NCBI GenBank assembly: GCA_013399115.1
Contig: VXAA01001237.1
Coordinates: forward strand, 274,933 to 338,932
From: Anseranas semipalmata
Lineage: Eukaryota; Chordata; Aves; Anseriformes; Anseranatidae
Reading direction: 5' to 3'
DNA: 64,000 nt
Shown: positions 58,601 through 63,400 of the stretch, piece by piece
How positions within the stretch are numbered: the stretch's first letter is position 1
Layout: the number at the start of each line of letters is the position of its first letter
Translations under genes and position numbers: made by a program
The notes under the pieces: model-generated
What the model was told of the DNA's origin: nothing
Seen by the model: only the letters and a program-made list of their open reading frames with translations
Database searches by the model: none

Positions 58601-60259
58601 TCAACTTGCTGTATTTGAAACTGGGTCTCACCTATCTGGCAGCGAGGGTCACCCAGGTCAACCACCCAGTGTGCTTACAAATACATGCCTCCATCAAAGA
58701 TTCAAAGTTATACAGCACAAAGGTCTTCCCAGTTTAAACCAGCTACAGCTTCACTTGCAGTAGATTATATCACTTGTGGCTCACACTTTATCATTATTTG
58801 CTGAAATTATAAAATCTATTCCATATACTTATAAAACTGAACACAGATTTACAGTAAATATTATGAGTCATGAGTCACCGATCACTTGTCAAAGATTTCC
58901 TCTCGATAGCCATCAAACTTTACTCATGTTTTGTGAATATTTTTAGTTTTTCCAGGAAAGTTCACAGCATGTTTTACATTCAAGTAAAAATGTTCGTCTG
59001 CTCTGAAAACATTCCAGGTGTGTCCACAAATTTAGTCTCTATGCATATACAGTCATACTGAAATGTATTTTATGCCTTCACTTTACAGAAGATTCCCCCT
59101 TTCTCATTTTTCTTGTCTTTTGGATCAATGGTACACATTCTACTTCACCAAAAGAAGAAGGCAAAGACGAAGAGAAAGAAATTAGATCTGACACCCACTG
59201 ACAGATTTCTGAGCTTTCTTTCATTTATTTTGTATTTTCACAACAGAAGAATTAATATTAGCCAGAATGGTGACTCTCTGAAGACAGGATATATCTAAAG
59301 TATCTGAAGTTACCGTTGAAAGCAAAACAAACACAGTTTGCAGAATTCAGCTGGGAGAAGCATGAAAGGCCCCAGGAAGCTGCAGTGTGATGGCCACCTG
59401 CATTAACCTGCAGTACTACAAAGTTTACAGGATGTGACTGACCTAGACAACTGTCCTCTGGAGCCACTTGGCCGTTTGCTGTCGCTCCTGACAGCCTTGT
59501 TCCTTTTGCTCCACTGCTTGTTTCACACCCTAATAAAATCTTTACGGGCTGGACTTGCATACAGCAGACCTCATGCACACTGTGAGACAGGCAGAATTTT
59601 CACAGGACAGAAATCGCATTTTCCAAACAGAGAGGGAAGGCCGCTCTGATGACCTCTGAGGAGGCTGAAGCTGTGGTCCCAGATCTGCATTTCCAACGTG
59701 GCCACAGCTTGCTGCTCTCCTCGGTGCTGCCCACCCTAACACCTCTCAAAAAAAAAAAGTTTTTTTTGTGTTGTCTTGCTGTTAAATATAGATGACTCCA
59801 TTTTAAATATAAATAACCCCACGGGGGAAGCTACCCATGGCCTGGGAGTAGCTGCACGTGACGGGCCACGGGGACAGGAACGTCCTCCTGCCCCTTTGCA
59901 CCAGAGACCACTTGAGCACATCCTCAGGCTCTTCACCTGGTCTGTCAACACCTACCCATCAGCCTCGCGTGCCAAGACGCCCTCTGCGACTCCAGTGTCA
60001 CCCGGTTCCTCGAACCGGGGGCCGCGAGAGCAGCCGAAGGGCTGCTTCGGCCTCCCTGGGGCAGGAGCAGCTGTGGCTTGCACCAGGCTGCCAGGGACAC
60101 AACGCACCAACGTCCCGAGCCACCGACGAGCCAAAGCTTGCTGCGCTGCCACTGCCGCCGCCACACCAGGCCGGGCTCCCCCACAACGCGGACGGCCTCC
60201 GCTGCCTCCCCGCCCTCTGGCCGCGCGTCCCCGCTCACCAGGCTGCCGCCGGGCTGCAT
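1599..60259 (-). CDS. TRPM6: TRPM6 gene, 29 coding exons seen, 3' (kinase) part missing
   Basis: This entry spans the whole gene model; the exons are listed separately. TRPM6 is a plasma-membrane cation channel with a C-terminal alpha-kinase, known in mammals for Mg2+ uptake in gut and kidney, and it can assemble with TRPM7. The joined exons give 5,028 coding bases with matching phases at every junction and no stop. Recognised parts are the TRPM N-terminal homology region, six membrane segments with a GEVYA pore motif, the TRP segment, the coiled coil and the TRPM6-type linker. Human TRPM6 is about 2,022 residues, so roughly 350 residues including the kinase lie beyond position 1. TRPM7 was considered; exon 26 clearly favours TRPM6. 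In mammals the gene lies beside RORB on human chromosome 9, which corresponds to bird chromosome Z, so Z linkage is likely but inferred. Confidence 0.95.
2600..2726 (-). CDS. TRPM6: TRPM6 exon 28 (linker before kinase)
   Basis: It encodes [19 protein letters not shown], then [19 protein letters not shown]. Human TRPM6 has SEEEYSKNWFTVSKFSH here. The acceptor is tgtcttgccag and the donor gtatgt; it leaves in phase 1. It was found through the E-E-x-x-S-K-N-W block, as it gives no long open frame. Confidence 0.9.
3662..3774 (-). CDS. TRPM6: TRPM6 exon 27 (linker before kinase)
   Basis: It completes Glu and encodes [16 protein letters not shown], then [19 protein letters not shown]. Human TRPM6 has LSGSSE, KAK and KDRRLSKKKKNTQGLQVP at the same places, so the order and phase confirm a weakly conserved exon. 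The acceptor is attctttcccacag and the donor gtatgt, phase 0. An earlier GT six bases upstream (gtgccg) would also be in phase but is a poorer site. Confidence 0.88.
4513..5654 (-). CDS. TRPM6: TRPM6 exon 26 (coiled coil and large TRPM6-specific linker)
   Basis: This 1,142-base exon is the large exon typical of the TRPM6/7 genes. It begins with the coiled coil ([40 protein letters not shown]) that drives tetramer assembly. The rest is a Ser/Thr-rich linker. TRPM6 marks are [59 protein letters not shown] and TSFWISPL. In mammals this linker is a target of autophosphorylation that helps the kinase bind substrates. The acceptor is ttccatctag and the donor gtggta, phase 1. The frame stays open 60 more codons into the intron, to 4,331, but the similarity stops at the donor and exon 27 joins in phase. 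Confidence 0.95.
7182..8088 (+). mobile_element. ERVL-type solo LTR with internal assembly gap
   Basis: Sequence on both sides of the gap resembles a known bird ERVL LTR family: the CCAGCTCCAAAAGGGACC block, repeated GGGAAGCCCACGC-like units, AATAAATTA polyadenylation area and the closing GTGAGAGAG...CCACA. Copies of ACCCC flank it at 7,177-7,181 and 8,089-8,093, fitting the 5-bp target duplication of ERVL. The first base looks mutated from TG. It is antisense to TRPM6, in intron 25. Only the LTR is present; no retroviral genes were seen. Confidence 0.7.
7319..7627. other. Assembly gap (309 N)
   Basis: A run of 309 N lies inside the LTR. The bordering sequence carries diverged GAGCAGT...CTGCAGCC...GTGGGA units, which in this LTR family form a tandem array, so the gap most likely marks a repeat that could not be assembled. 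Confidence 0.95.
8339..8471 (-). CDS. TRPM6: TRPM6 exon 25 (start of coiled-coil region)
   Basis: It completes Lys and encodes [37 protein letters not shown] and IRVTTE. [21 protein letters not shown] followed by ERIRVTxER is the conserved entry to the C-terminal coiled coil. The acceptor is tctttgctcag and the donor gtgtgt, phase 2. Confidence 0.95.
10931..11130 (-). CDS. TRPM6: TRPM6 exon 24 (TRP segment)
   Basis: It completes Asn and encodes [19 protein letters not shown], then [20 protein letters not shown], a basic stretch with paired His, and DQEEGDVGL. LWKYxRYxxIMxYHxKPxLPPPxIxLSH is the TRP helix region that couples to the gate. The acceptor is tctcttctcag and the donor gtaagc, phase 1. 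Confidence 0.95.
11340..11430. repeat. Ancient palindromic repeat fragment
   Basis: The core TTCCCATTCACTTTAATGGGAA (8-bp arms TTCCCATT and AATGGGAA at 11,363-11,384) followed by CTGGGC resembles pieces of the same old palindromic amniote repeat group as at 16,443. It lies in intron 23, 200 bases from exon 24. Confidence 0.4.
12684..12798 (-). CDS. TRPM6: TRPM6 exon 23 (outer pore and S6)
   Basis: It completes Val and encodes [20 protein letters not shown], then [17 protein letters not shown], the S6 helix that is nearly identical across TRPM members. Two Cys in the outer pore (CxxxxxC) match the disulfide pair position of TRPM6. The acceptor is cccttttag and the donor gtaggt, phase 2 in an Asn codon. 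Confidence 0.96.
14377..14551 (-). CDS. TRPM6: TRPM6 exon 22 (S5 and pore loop)
   Basis: It encodes S5 ([20 protein letters not shown]), [20 protein letters not shown] and the pore segment [15 protein letters not shown]. The two pore glutamates that set divalent-cation permeation in TRPM6 and TRPM7 (GEVYA and the following EID) are both present. The residue before PYW is Gln, where human TRPM6 has Glu and TRPM7 His. The acceptor is tgtgcccag and the donor gtaggt, phase 1. Confidence 0.96.
15465..15716 (-). CDS. TRPM6: TRPM6 exon 21 (S3 and S4)
   Basis: It encodes [21 protein letters not shown]3 ([16 protein letters not shown]), S4 ([20 protein letters not shown]) and [17 protein letters not shown]. 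ISEPGKFxQKVKVW and the [11 protein letters not shown] junction resemble TRPM6, not TRPM7, which has a longer S3-S4 loop. The acceptor, ttctattcag, follows a run of 18 T on the minus strand. The donor is gtaagt; both ends are phase 0. Confidence 0.96.
16443..16551. mobile_element. Short palindromic MITE-like element
   Basis: A perfect 15-bp inverted repeat (GCCCTGATCCTGCAA at 16,443-16,457, complement at 16,537-16,551) encloses about 80 bases that also hold weak internal complementarity. Termini of this type belong to an old palindromic DNA element family found in birds, turtles and crocodiles. It lies in intron 20. No transposase is present. Confidence 0.65.
17724..17852 (-). CDS. TRPM6: TRPM6 exon 20 (S1 and S2)
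   Basis: It encodes S1, [19 protein letters not shown], then [20 protein letters not shown] of S2 and KVRE. Human TRPM6 has [18 protein letters not shown] and [22 protein letters not shown]. The acceptor is tgttttgtag and the donor gtaagc; both ends are phase 0. No long minus-strand open frame shows it, since the surrounding intron has stops. Confidence 0.94.
18988..19122 (-). CDS. TRPM6: TRPM6 exon 19 (linker into S1)
   Basis: It encodes [16 protein letters not shown], a Gly-rich stretch, then [20 protein letters not shown]. [17 protein letters not shown] directly precedes S1 in TRPM6 and TRPM7. The acceptor is ttttaaag (19,122); the next AG would remove one Lys and start at 19,119. The donor is gttggt, a weak site, phase 0. 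Confidence 0.92.
19335..19475 (+). repeat. MIR-type SINE remnant
   Basis: The order of blocks GACCTGAATCTGCTCCTG, AAGCAAGTCACTTATCC and TATCTGTAAAATACAGATAA matches the MIR/CORE-SINE consensus (GCAAGTCACTT, ATCTGTAAAATGGGGATAA). It is an ancient amniote repeat in intron 18. Confidence 0.75.
21285..21440 (+). repeat. MIR-type SINE remnant
   Basis: GTGACTTGTCCAAGGTCCC followed by GGGATCAAACCTCTACTTC and a CTGATCACTCCCTCC end resembles the 3' half of a MIR element (GACTTGCCCAAGGTCAC, GGGATTTGAACCC). It lies in intron 18, about 50 bases from the exon 18 donor at 21,487. Confidence 0.6.
21488..21643 (-). CDS. TRPM6: TRPM6 exon 18 (pre-S1 helix and linker)
   Basis: It encodes [20 protein letters not shown], then [20 protein letters not shown] and a less conserved end, TKDVVSL. 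The family has [23 protein letters not shown]. The hydrophobic start is the pre-S1 hydrophobic segment of TRPM channels. The acceptor is tctcttttag and the donor gttagt, which is weak; both ends are phase 0. Only short open frames are visible because the exon was found by similarity. Confidence 0.92.
22234..22462 (-). CDS. TRPM6: TRPM6 exon 17
   Basis: It completes Lys and encodes [19 protein letters not shown], then [40 protein letters not shown] and [11 protein letters not shown]. [17 protein letters not shown] and TQMLLxDMWMGRLxMRKNSW are near-invariant in TRPM6 and TRPM7. The acceptor is ttctgctttag and the donor gtaact, phase 0. Confidence 0.96.
23532..23812 (-). CDS. TRPM6: TRPM6 exon 16 (end of N-terminal homology region)
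   Basis: It encodes [16 protein letters not shown], an acidic turn, [20 protein letters not shown], then [19 protein letters not shown] and [20 protein letters not shown]. All of these match TRPM6 ([31 protein letters not shown]). The acceptor is aaatttatag and the donor gtatga, phase 2. An open frame starting at the internal Met covers only the second half of this exon; splice signals and similarity extend it upstream. Confidence 0.94.
24746..25380 (-). mobile_element. CR1 LINE fragment with a 152-codon intact ORF
   Basis: The 3' end of a CR1 retrotransposon in intron 15, in the same direction as TRPM6. The minus strand encodes the end of the CR1 ORF2 protein from 25,285 to 24,827 ([52 protein letters not shown]) without a break. 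The 3' tail at 24,746-24,770 has the ATTCTGTG-like octamers typical of CR1. The 5' end is truncated, as usual. An unbroken frame implies a fairly young copy. Confidence 0.93.
25431..25541 (-). CDS. TRPM6: TRPM6 exon 15 (variable segment), start uncertain
   Basis: It encodes [16 protein letters not shown], then [16 protein letters not shown] and PYKCK; human TRPM6 has [21 protein letters not shown] here. The donor is gtaatg. Two acceptors keep phase 0: cttttctcag giving 25,541 and cttcatcag giving 25,517. I chose the first for its better pyrimidine tract; the second would be eight residues shorter and closer to the human length. A CR1 element begins about 50 bases beyond the donor. Confidence 0.85.
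26170..26310 (-). CDS. TRPM6: TRPM6 exon 14 (N-terminal homology region)
   Basis: It encodes [20 protein letters not shown], then [15 protein letters not shown] and [10 protein letters not shown]. YxITLIDIGLVxEYLxGxAYRSxYTRKxFR is a TRPM6/7 signature. The acceptor is ggtgtttcag and the donor gtaact; both ends are phase 0. The frame reads about 60 codons further into the intron before a stop. Confidence 0.95.
27641..27680. repeat. T-rich low-complexity run (ATTTTTTTT)n
   Basis: Three near-copies of an A-plus-eight-T unit stand in intron 13 (minus-strand A-rich). No linked retroelement is visible beside it. Confidence 0.7.
28373..28426 (-). CDS. TRPM6: TRPM6 exon 13 (54 bases)
   Basis: It encodes [18 protein letters not shown], which continues ELYNT of exon 12 as in the family (NTKQGPTN...LLHHLVQDVKQ). 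The acceptor is catatcacag and the donor gtaatg; both ends are phase 0. It is too short to be found as an ORF. Confidence 0.94.
28970..29104 (-). CDS. TRPM6: TRPM6 exon 12 (N-terminal homology region)
   Basis: It encodes [19 protein letters not shown], then [20 protein letters not shown] and EELYNT. [25 protein letters not shown] and [13 protein letters not shown] are conserved in TRPM6 and TRPM7. The acceptor is ccttctgaag and the donor gtgagt; both ends are phase 0. Confidence 0.94.
29634..29657. repeat. Perfect 10-bp hairpin
   Basis: AGTTTGGACA and its exact complement are separated by GCAG in intron 11. The stem does not extend further. No function is evident. Confidence 0.6.
30880..31990 (+). 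mobile_element. Ancient CR1/L3-like LINE remnant
   Basis: Phrases such as GGATTTATGC after ATACAGAATATTA, ACTGGCTGATGATACAAAAA, TTAATATTGGTAAATGTGAAAT and TACTGGTCAGTCTATCCCA follow the order found in old amniote CR1/L3 reverse-transcriptase sequence. No long frame survives. It occupies much of intron 11, antisense to TRPM6. Confidence 0.6.
33150..33214. repeat. A-run and (TA)n microsatellite with one N
   Basis: A run of A leads into TA repeats, with an ambiguous base at 33,168, and further TATATACATATATATA at 33,190-33,211. The unresolved base suggests length variation or sequencing trouble. Confidence 0.85.
33370..33725 (-). mobile_element. CR1 LINE fragment, degenerate
   Basis: Minus-strand translation gives CR1 ORF2 pieces in two frames: [20 protein letters not shown] from about 33,630 and [20 protein letters not shown] from about 33,455. 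It has stops or frameshifts between them and lacks the 3' tail. It lies in intron 11, sense to TRPM6. Confidence 0.85.
34194..34294 (-). CDS. TRPM6: TRPM6 exon 11 (ankyrin-like helical region)
   Basis: It completes Gly and encodes [19 protein letters not shown], then [14 protein letters not shown]. Human TRPM6 has [26 protein letters not shown]. The acceptor is gtttcctag and the donor gtacta, phase 0. It lies only 116 bases from exon 10, the shortest intron in the gene here. Confidence 0.94.
34411..34483 (-). CDS. TRPM6: TRPM6 exon 10 (N-terminal homology region)
   Basis: It encodes [19 protein letters not shown] and RALLK, matching the [25 protein letters not shown] segment in the human protein. 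The acceptor is ttctaacag and the donor gtacct; it leaves in phase 1. At 73 bases it is too short to show as a long open frame. Confidence 0.93.
35201..35324 (-). CDS. TRPM6: TRPM6 exon 9 (N-terminal homology region)
   Basis: It completes Gly and encodes [20 protein letters not shown], then [18 protein letters not shown]. The same blocks in human TRPM6 are RPQVKEEIICMIQNTF and HLFQILMECM. The acceptor is tctgtttttcag and the donor gtgagt, phase 0. The reading frame stays open for about 40 codons into the intron, which could mislead gene finders. Confidence 0.94.
35888..35992 (-). mobile_element. CR1 3' end fragment
   Basis: About 105 bases beginning ATCATAGAATCATAGAATGG on the plus strand and running through GGTTTGGGTTGGAAGGGACC, the common bird CR1 3' terminus read in reverse. 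It lies in intron 8, sense to TRPM6. Confidence 0.9.
36180..36520. other. GC-richer patch in intron 8, unidentified
   Basis: A stretch with higher GC than its surroundings contains a short direct repeat (CTGGGTTAACACTGGGTTAA) and an 84-codon plus-strand frame of no recognised family. It may be an old insertion; I cannot assign it. Confidence 0.3.
36771..36945 (-). CDS. TRPM6: TRPM6 exon 8 (N-terminal homology region)
   Basis: It completes Arg and encodes [17 protein letters not shown], then [18 protein letters not shown] and FTHKHTGDT. GVPVVxLxxEGGPN and CEGTGRAAD are the most conserved blocks of the TRPM N-terminus; here the Cys before EGTGRAAD is Tyr, a small departure from TRPM6 and TRPM7. 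The acceptor is ttgaaacag and the donor gtgagt, phase 2. Confidence 0.95.
37589..38205 (+). mobile_element. ERVL-type solo LTR with perfect 5-bp target duplication
   Basis: This 617-base element starts TGTACTGGGTCTGGCTGG and ends CCACTACA, with CTAGG at 37,584-37,588 and again at 38,206-38,210. It holds an AGCAATAAAA polyadenylation signal followed by a G run, and a pyrimidine-rich 3' third, as in avian ERVL LTRs. It lies antisense to TRPM6 in intron 7. No internal retroviral sequence is present, so it is a solo LTR left by recombination. Confidence 0.88.
38762..38858 (-). mobile_element. CR1 3' end fragment
   Basis: About 97 bases starting ATCACAGAATCATTTAGG on the plus strand and continuing through the CR1 block TTGGAAAGGACCCTTAAG. 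It belongs to the same subfamily type as the copy at 24,746 and lies in intron 7, close to the exon 7 donor (38,935). Confidence 0.9.
38936..39107 (-). CDS. TRPM6: TRPM6 exon 7 (N-terminal homology region)
   Basis: It encodes [19 protein letters not shown], then [19 protein letters not shown] and a Leu-Arg-Arg-rich helix ending KVHA. HSHFIxxDDGTxGKYG is a conserved TRPM block. The acceptor is tttcatag and the donor gtaagt; it leaves in phase 1. The 3' end of a CR1 element lies about 80 bases past the donor side, at 38,762-38,858. Confidence 0.94.
39902..40026 (-). CDS. TRPM6: TRPM6 exon 6 (N-terminal homology region)
   Basis: It completes Gly and encodes [19 protein letters not shown], then [18 protein letters not shown]. 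The KHVGDAL and GIxPWGVIENxxDLxGxD blocks are family signatures. The acceptor is ctgtttag and the donor is gtgagt after GAT, in phase 0. Confidence 0.95.
40655..40680. repeat. Poly-A run with ambiguous base
   Basis: About 21 A on the plus strand are followed by TTTNT, with an N at 40,679. It lies in intron 5, about 200 bases from exon 5's donor side. Confidence 0.85.
40886..41099 (-). CDS. TRPM6: TRPM6 exon 5 (N-terminal homology region)
   Basis: It encodes [17 protein letters not shown], then [17 protein letters not shown] and [26 protein letters not shown] and TTGAWI are hallmark blocks of the SLOG-like nucleotide-binding fold at the TRPM N-terminus, present in all TRPM members. The acceptor is ttcttccag and the donor gtactg; the exon leaves in phase 1 within a Gly codon. 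Confidence 0.95.
41492..41669 (-). CDS. TRPM6: TRPM6 exon 4 (N-terminal homology region)
   Basis: It encodes [12 protein letters not shown], a variable stretch, then [25 protein letters not shown] and YHAK. These match the start of the TRPM homology region, where TRPM6 has [16 protein letters not shown]. The acceptor is taatgtgag, with the first base completing Arg. The donor is GTTTGC, a weak site although the phase (0) and the next exon fit exactly. The ORF also reads open a few codons upstream of the acceptor. Confidence 0.9.
41670..44859. other. Intron 3, left part: unique sequence
   Basis: No recognised repeat is present before the CR1 cluster at 44,860. A 150-codon plus-strand frame at 43,518-43,970 is the longest open frame in unique sequence; it has no recognised domain and no clear splice or promoter context. 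Confidence 0.5.
44860..45801 (+). mobile_element. CR1 LINE fragment, GC-rich subfamily, opposite strand
   Basis: Plus-strand sequence carries degenerate CR1 ORF2 motifs ([19 protein letters not shown] near 44,968, then a GPVGLPS-like PVSL block) and ends with a CCTGCATTTTCCTATGATAC 3' terminus at about 45,779-45,801. The middle is unusually GC-rich, which produces long open frames on several strands that do not match the CR1 frame. It lies antisense to TRPM6 in intron 3. Confidence 0.85.
46036..46640 (-). mobile_element. CR1 LINE 3' fragment
   Basis: It starts with the CR1 tail octamers ATCATAGAATCACAGAATGG on the plus strand. Minus-strand translation at 46,338-46,126 gives the end of ORF2 ([40 protein letters not shown]). 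Upstream parts are frameshifted. It is sense to TRPM6 in intron 3. Confidence 0.92.
47519..47647. repeat. Pure pyrimidine tract, (TTCCCTTCCT)n then (TTCCC)n
   Basis: All 129 bases are C or T on the plus strand. The first 100 or so repeat a 10-base unit TTCCCTTCCT, and the rest repeats TTCCC. Mirror-symmetric pyrimidine tracts of this kind can form triplex DNA. The purine strand is the TRPM6 coding strand, in intron 3. Confidence 0.95.
48142..48190. repeat. Pentamer microsatellite (GGATA)n to (GGACA)n
   Basis: About five GGATA units change abruptly into about six GGACA units and then AGAATAG. It joins the CR1 3' end at 48,191 and is probably an expanded CR1 tail. Confidence 0.9.
48191..48242 (-). 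mobile_element. Short CR1 3' end
   Basis: About 50 bases (GTTCAGTTGGAAGGGACC and TCATCTAGTCCAACTGC on the plus strand) match the CR1 3' terminus in reverse. Its tail runs directly into the pentamer repeat at 48,142-48,190, so the repeat probably grew from the CR1 tail. Confidence 0.8.
49075..49113 (-). CDS. TRPM6: TRPM6 exon 3 (39-base Cys-rich microexon)
   Basis: This 39-base exon completes the split Arg and encodes [12 protein letters not shown], ending in the first two bases of the next Arg. It matches the C-x-x-x-C-Q-x-C-Q segment that follows DPHR in TRPM6 and TRPM7. The acceptor is atcacag and the donor gtaaga. It is too short to be found as an open reading frame and was located by searching for the residues needed between exons 2 and 4. 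Confidence 0.92.
49966..50045 (-). CDS. TRPM6: TRPM6 exon 2 (conserved N-terminus)
   Basis: It encodes [15 protein letters not shown] and then [11 protein letters not shown], the conserved start shared by TRPM6 and TRPM7 (S-Q-K-S-W-I followed by KREC and IIPSSKDPHR in the family). The acceptor is ttttcag and the donor is gtaaagc. It enters in phase 0 and leaves after two bases of the Arg codon. The open frame continues upstream of the acceptor to a Met, but that stretch is intronic because the similarity starts exactly at the AG. Confidence 0.93.
50046..59839. other. Intron 1 (if exon 1 is correct): mostly unique
   Basis: About 10 kb of AT-rich sequence with old repeat scraps near 51-53 kb. 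GC-rich patches lie at 54,590-54,860 and 57,690-57,820. No CR1 or LTR is recognisable, unlike in intron 3. Direct repeats AATTGCAGATTATAA and AATTGCAAATTATAA occur near 58,080 and 58,130. Confidence 0.55.
50930..51045 (+). repeat. Ancient sauropsid interspersed repeat fragment
   Basis: TACTTAGATGGTAAGCCCTC, GGACAGGGCACAATAGGG and TCTTGGTTTATG follow the order of a widespread old reptile/bird repeat (TTAGATTGTAAGCTC, GGCAGGG, CACAATGGGG, TCTTGGTT). The exact family cannot be named from sequence alone. Similar scraps lie at 51,450-51,530 and 52,930-52,980. Confidence 0.45.
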
Positions 60260-60430
60260 CCGCGCTGGGTCGGTTCCACAAGCTGTGCCAGCACGAGGGA
60301 TGGGAGCGGGGCCGGCACTGGCATGCCACGGCAGGCTGAGGGATTCCCAAATGCTGCGGCGAGACGGCGTGCAGATGGATCTCGTCAGCGCTTGGGACGT
60401 GCTGGTGTAAGCTCCTCTGCCCCTCTTTGG
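59840..60430. promoter_or_regulatory. CpG island, likely TRPM6 promoter
   Basis: About 590 bases of very GC-rich sequence with dense CpG, especially 59,960-60,340, stand out from the AT-rich surroundings. It contains the candidate exon 1 with its strong minus-strand donor. Long open frames on both strands here (up to about 200 codons) are side effects of the high GC content. No TATA box is evident, as usual for CpG-island promoters. Confidence 0.6.
60239..60259 (-). CDS. TRPM6: TRPM6 exon 1, candidate coding first exon
   Basis: An ATG at 60,257-60,259 opens MQPGGSL and is followed directly by a strong donor, gtgagc, at 60,238-60,233. The reading phase at the donor is 0, which is what exon 2 needs, since exon 2 starts with whole codons (SSKSW). 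The exon lies in a CpG island on the correct strand, 10.2 kb upstream of exon 2. Human TRPM6 uses alternative short first exons joined to the conserved S-x-K-S-W segment, so a short, poorly conserved first exon is expected. The Kozak context (C at -3) is weak. The call rests on phase, splice site and CpG context only, not on protein similarity. Confidence 0.45.
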
Positions 60431-63400
60431 GTGTTAAGTTGTGCCGGTGAAGTATAAACAGATTCAGTCGTTTATAGCAGGAGGGCTGGGATCAAACCGG
60501 GGACGGTCCCGTTCCAGCCGGGCTGGTAAAACATTTCCACCCACAATTCAAGCTAAGCAGTGCAACCTAATCCAACCGGTGCTAAAGTCACAGCAGGTGA
60601 CAAACCCTGCGTGGAAACGACCGAGTCTCTCATCACCTTTGCGTAATCCCTAGCACTACGCAGCAGCTAGGAAACCACTCTTGTAATGGAAATATTTATT
60701 TTTTGACACTGTGGAGCTGGCGCTCCAGCACAGCCACTGCTGTTTACGCATCTCCAGACCATTACACCTGGAACCACCAAAGGCCAGGAGGCGAGTGCCA
60801 GCCACGTCGGGCTTTCTGTGTGCTCATCGTCGGCGACAATGCCGAAATGGGCTGAACCCCATCCTCATCGCTGAGACTCTAATTAGGAAAAAACAGAAGC
60901 ACCCGTTCTGGTAGCAACCCAAGGACATTTGATTTGGAAACAGTGGCGTCAGGACGTCACAACACCAATGCACTTCAAAACCCTTTTTTCTGAATTGCTT
61001 CTATCAGTGTGCCTGTCTTCTGTCCCCAGTCAAGAACAGCAGGTGATCCCAGGAACTATTTTCAGATGCCTCCTTCTGTGCCTGCACGATGGACAGAGGG
61101 AACTGGACAACTCAGAACAGCGCGTACCAGAAACAGCACTATGGGAGAGAAGCAAAGCAATGCCAGCCGTTTGGAAATGATGAAGACCAAAGCTTAATCC
61201 TTCCTTTCTTGAGGCTCAAGCCCTTTACTTAGAGCTATGACCCTTACAAGGGGTCACTTTTCTTTCAGGACTAGCAGAAGGTACAACCTGCTCTCAATAA
61301 CTGAGTTAAAATGGTAGAGATGAGAACATAAAGAACCAGTAATTCAAAGCATACAGAGTGAATCGCAAGGGTTTACCTAATACGCACATTACACCAAAAT
61401 ATGTTTATGTATTACAAGAATCAGGGAAGTTTCACACAATAGTTGATAAAGCAGGTCTTCCTGAAAAAGAACACTGAGGGAAAATGAAAAGGTTCTACCA
61501 TGGCCACCTCAGCTTCCCATTGTGCTGTGAACTGCCTGAAGTCTCAAACTCATTAGGGCAATCCTCCAAAAATCGGATTACCCAGCTGGGACCTACCACC
61601 TCCCTGGAGAGCAACCAAAAGCCTACGGGGGTCATGTGGGGGGTCCTACCTCTTCAACAGACATAGTGCTGAGTGAAAAATGAATTTAAGGTTAAATAAG
61701 CCATGAAAAGGCAGGATGAAAGAAGGACTCGTTTAGGACAAAATGCTGGGCCCTGAGCTGGGTGTCCCATTCCTGGTTCTTCCTGTAACACTCCAGAAGA
61801 CCCTGTCAATACAACTAGTACTTCAGGGATATTAGCTTAAGCGTCAGCCAGACACACAATTGCCCTGTCAAGACCAAGACCAAGATAGATTTTAGGTGCC
61901 AGTATCCATATTTAAATTTAGCTCAAAGAGCTTAGCTTATCTAGGTCCCGCTATAGTTTCAGCCTTTTCTTCCTCACATCATATGCTCATCTGATACAAT
62001 TCAACTCCAGGAGAGGTGAATTAGTAAGTTTCTCGGAAACAGCTGCCTGATATAAAATACTCGTGATTTATGTATAACTATTTATACTATTGCAAGAAAA
62101 TAAAAGTAATGAATGTATTTTGAAGATTTAACATTCCTTTGCCTCTTTTTGAGTTGTCACAGAACTGACCACTAGCACAAACACAAAAATCATCTTTCTG
62201 CTTCTCTTCAAATCGGTCTCAGTTCAAGTCTCAAAACTGCTCAGCCAGAAATAAAATATTAACAATCAGACTCCTACTGCAAATTTCTTTGGGAACAGAG
62301 TGTGCGGAGCTGTAAATACGAATGAAGTTGAAGTACTTCATAAGTGATTATCCCTGTATTTATCTCAGTACTTCTACTTCATAACCGATTATCCCCAGAC
62401 TCAACTGTAGAAATAACTGTGTCAGTTTCTTCATGGATTCCCCCCCAGAAATGTTTAAAATAAAAGAGTAGATTATCTCTCACTATTTAGCTTACTCTTT
62501 CCACTGCTTGTCAGGTGCTTCCAGTTCCTCATCTCTCTCATACTAGTATTGGAAGGATGCAGGAGCAGTATTGCACATAGCTCCTTTTCCCCTTCTGCTT
62601 AAGATTTTCGTCCAGGGAAGTTTTCGTTCAGCTAAGGCAGACGTAACCAGACTAGATCCACGCTGATGGATGCTGCGGATGGGATACAGCAGTACTCCAC
62701 CGTCTTTGCCATCCTTTTTGCATCACCAGCCTTGTTCAGAGCGGTGCTCATAGTGGTGAAGGGATCAACCTTCTCTTCCAACAGCTGCAACCTTCCCCTG
62801 ACAAGCTACCCTGTACCAAAACCCTGCTTGAAAGACAATACCATAAATCAAGGACGATCTTGGTCCCATGACCACGAAAATTTGTTTTCTGTTATTGCTG
62901 GGCACCTGCCACAGTGGTTACAGGCAAACAAGATCTCCTTGGGATGACAGAGGAATGACATGCTGCAGCCTTCCAGTCCACCAGGTTCTCCACAAACAAA
63001 CTGTCCACAATGTACCCAAAGTTTGACTGGTTCCAGTGGGACCTGTGCTCCTATATGCCAACATCTTTGAAAACTGGGACTTAGGCGCATAAATCACTTA
63101 AATGTTTAAAATGTTACCTGTAGCTCACCTATGAGCACTGCACAATTACATGTATGTATGGATGCTTACTGAGACCTCATTTTCCCCCTTGGGCTGCAGA
63201 AATTTTAAACTCATCTACCTTCTGCCCTTTCAAAACTACTATGTGACTTTTTAGCCTCCACTTCAGTGATTGCAAATGAGAAGGGAAATAAAGGTAACAA
63301 TTATCTTCCTCATCATCTCCTTGTCCCTACAACATTTAAAAAATAAAAGAAGTGAAGGTGGAGCTCAGAAATATTTCTTCCTCCAGTACGGTTCTGCAGG

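Noticed and set aside
59776..60457. 187- and 199-codon plus-strand frames, with long minus-strand frames in the same place
   Set aside because: They overlap each other on both strands in a CpG island, show biased composition, and match no protein family I know.
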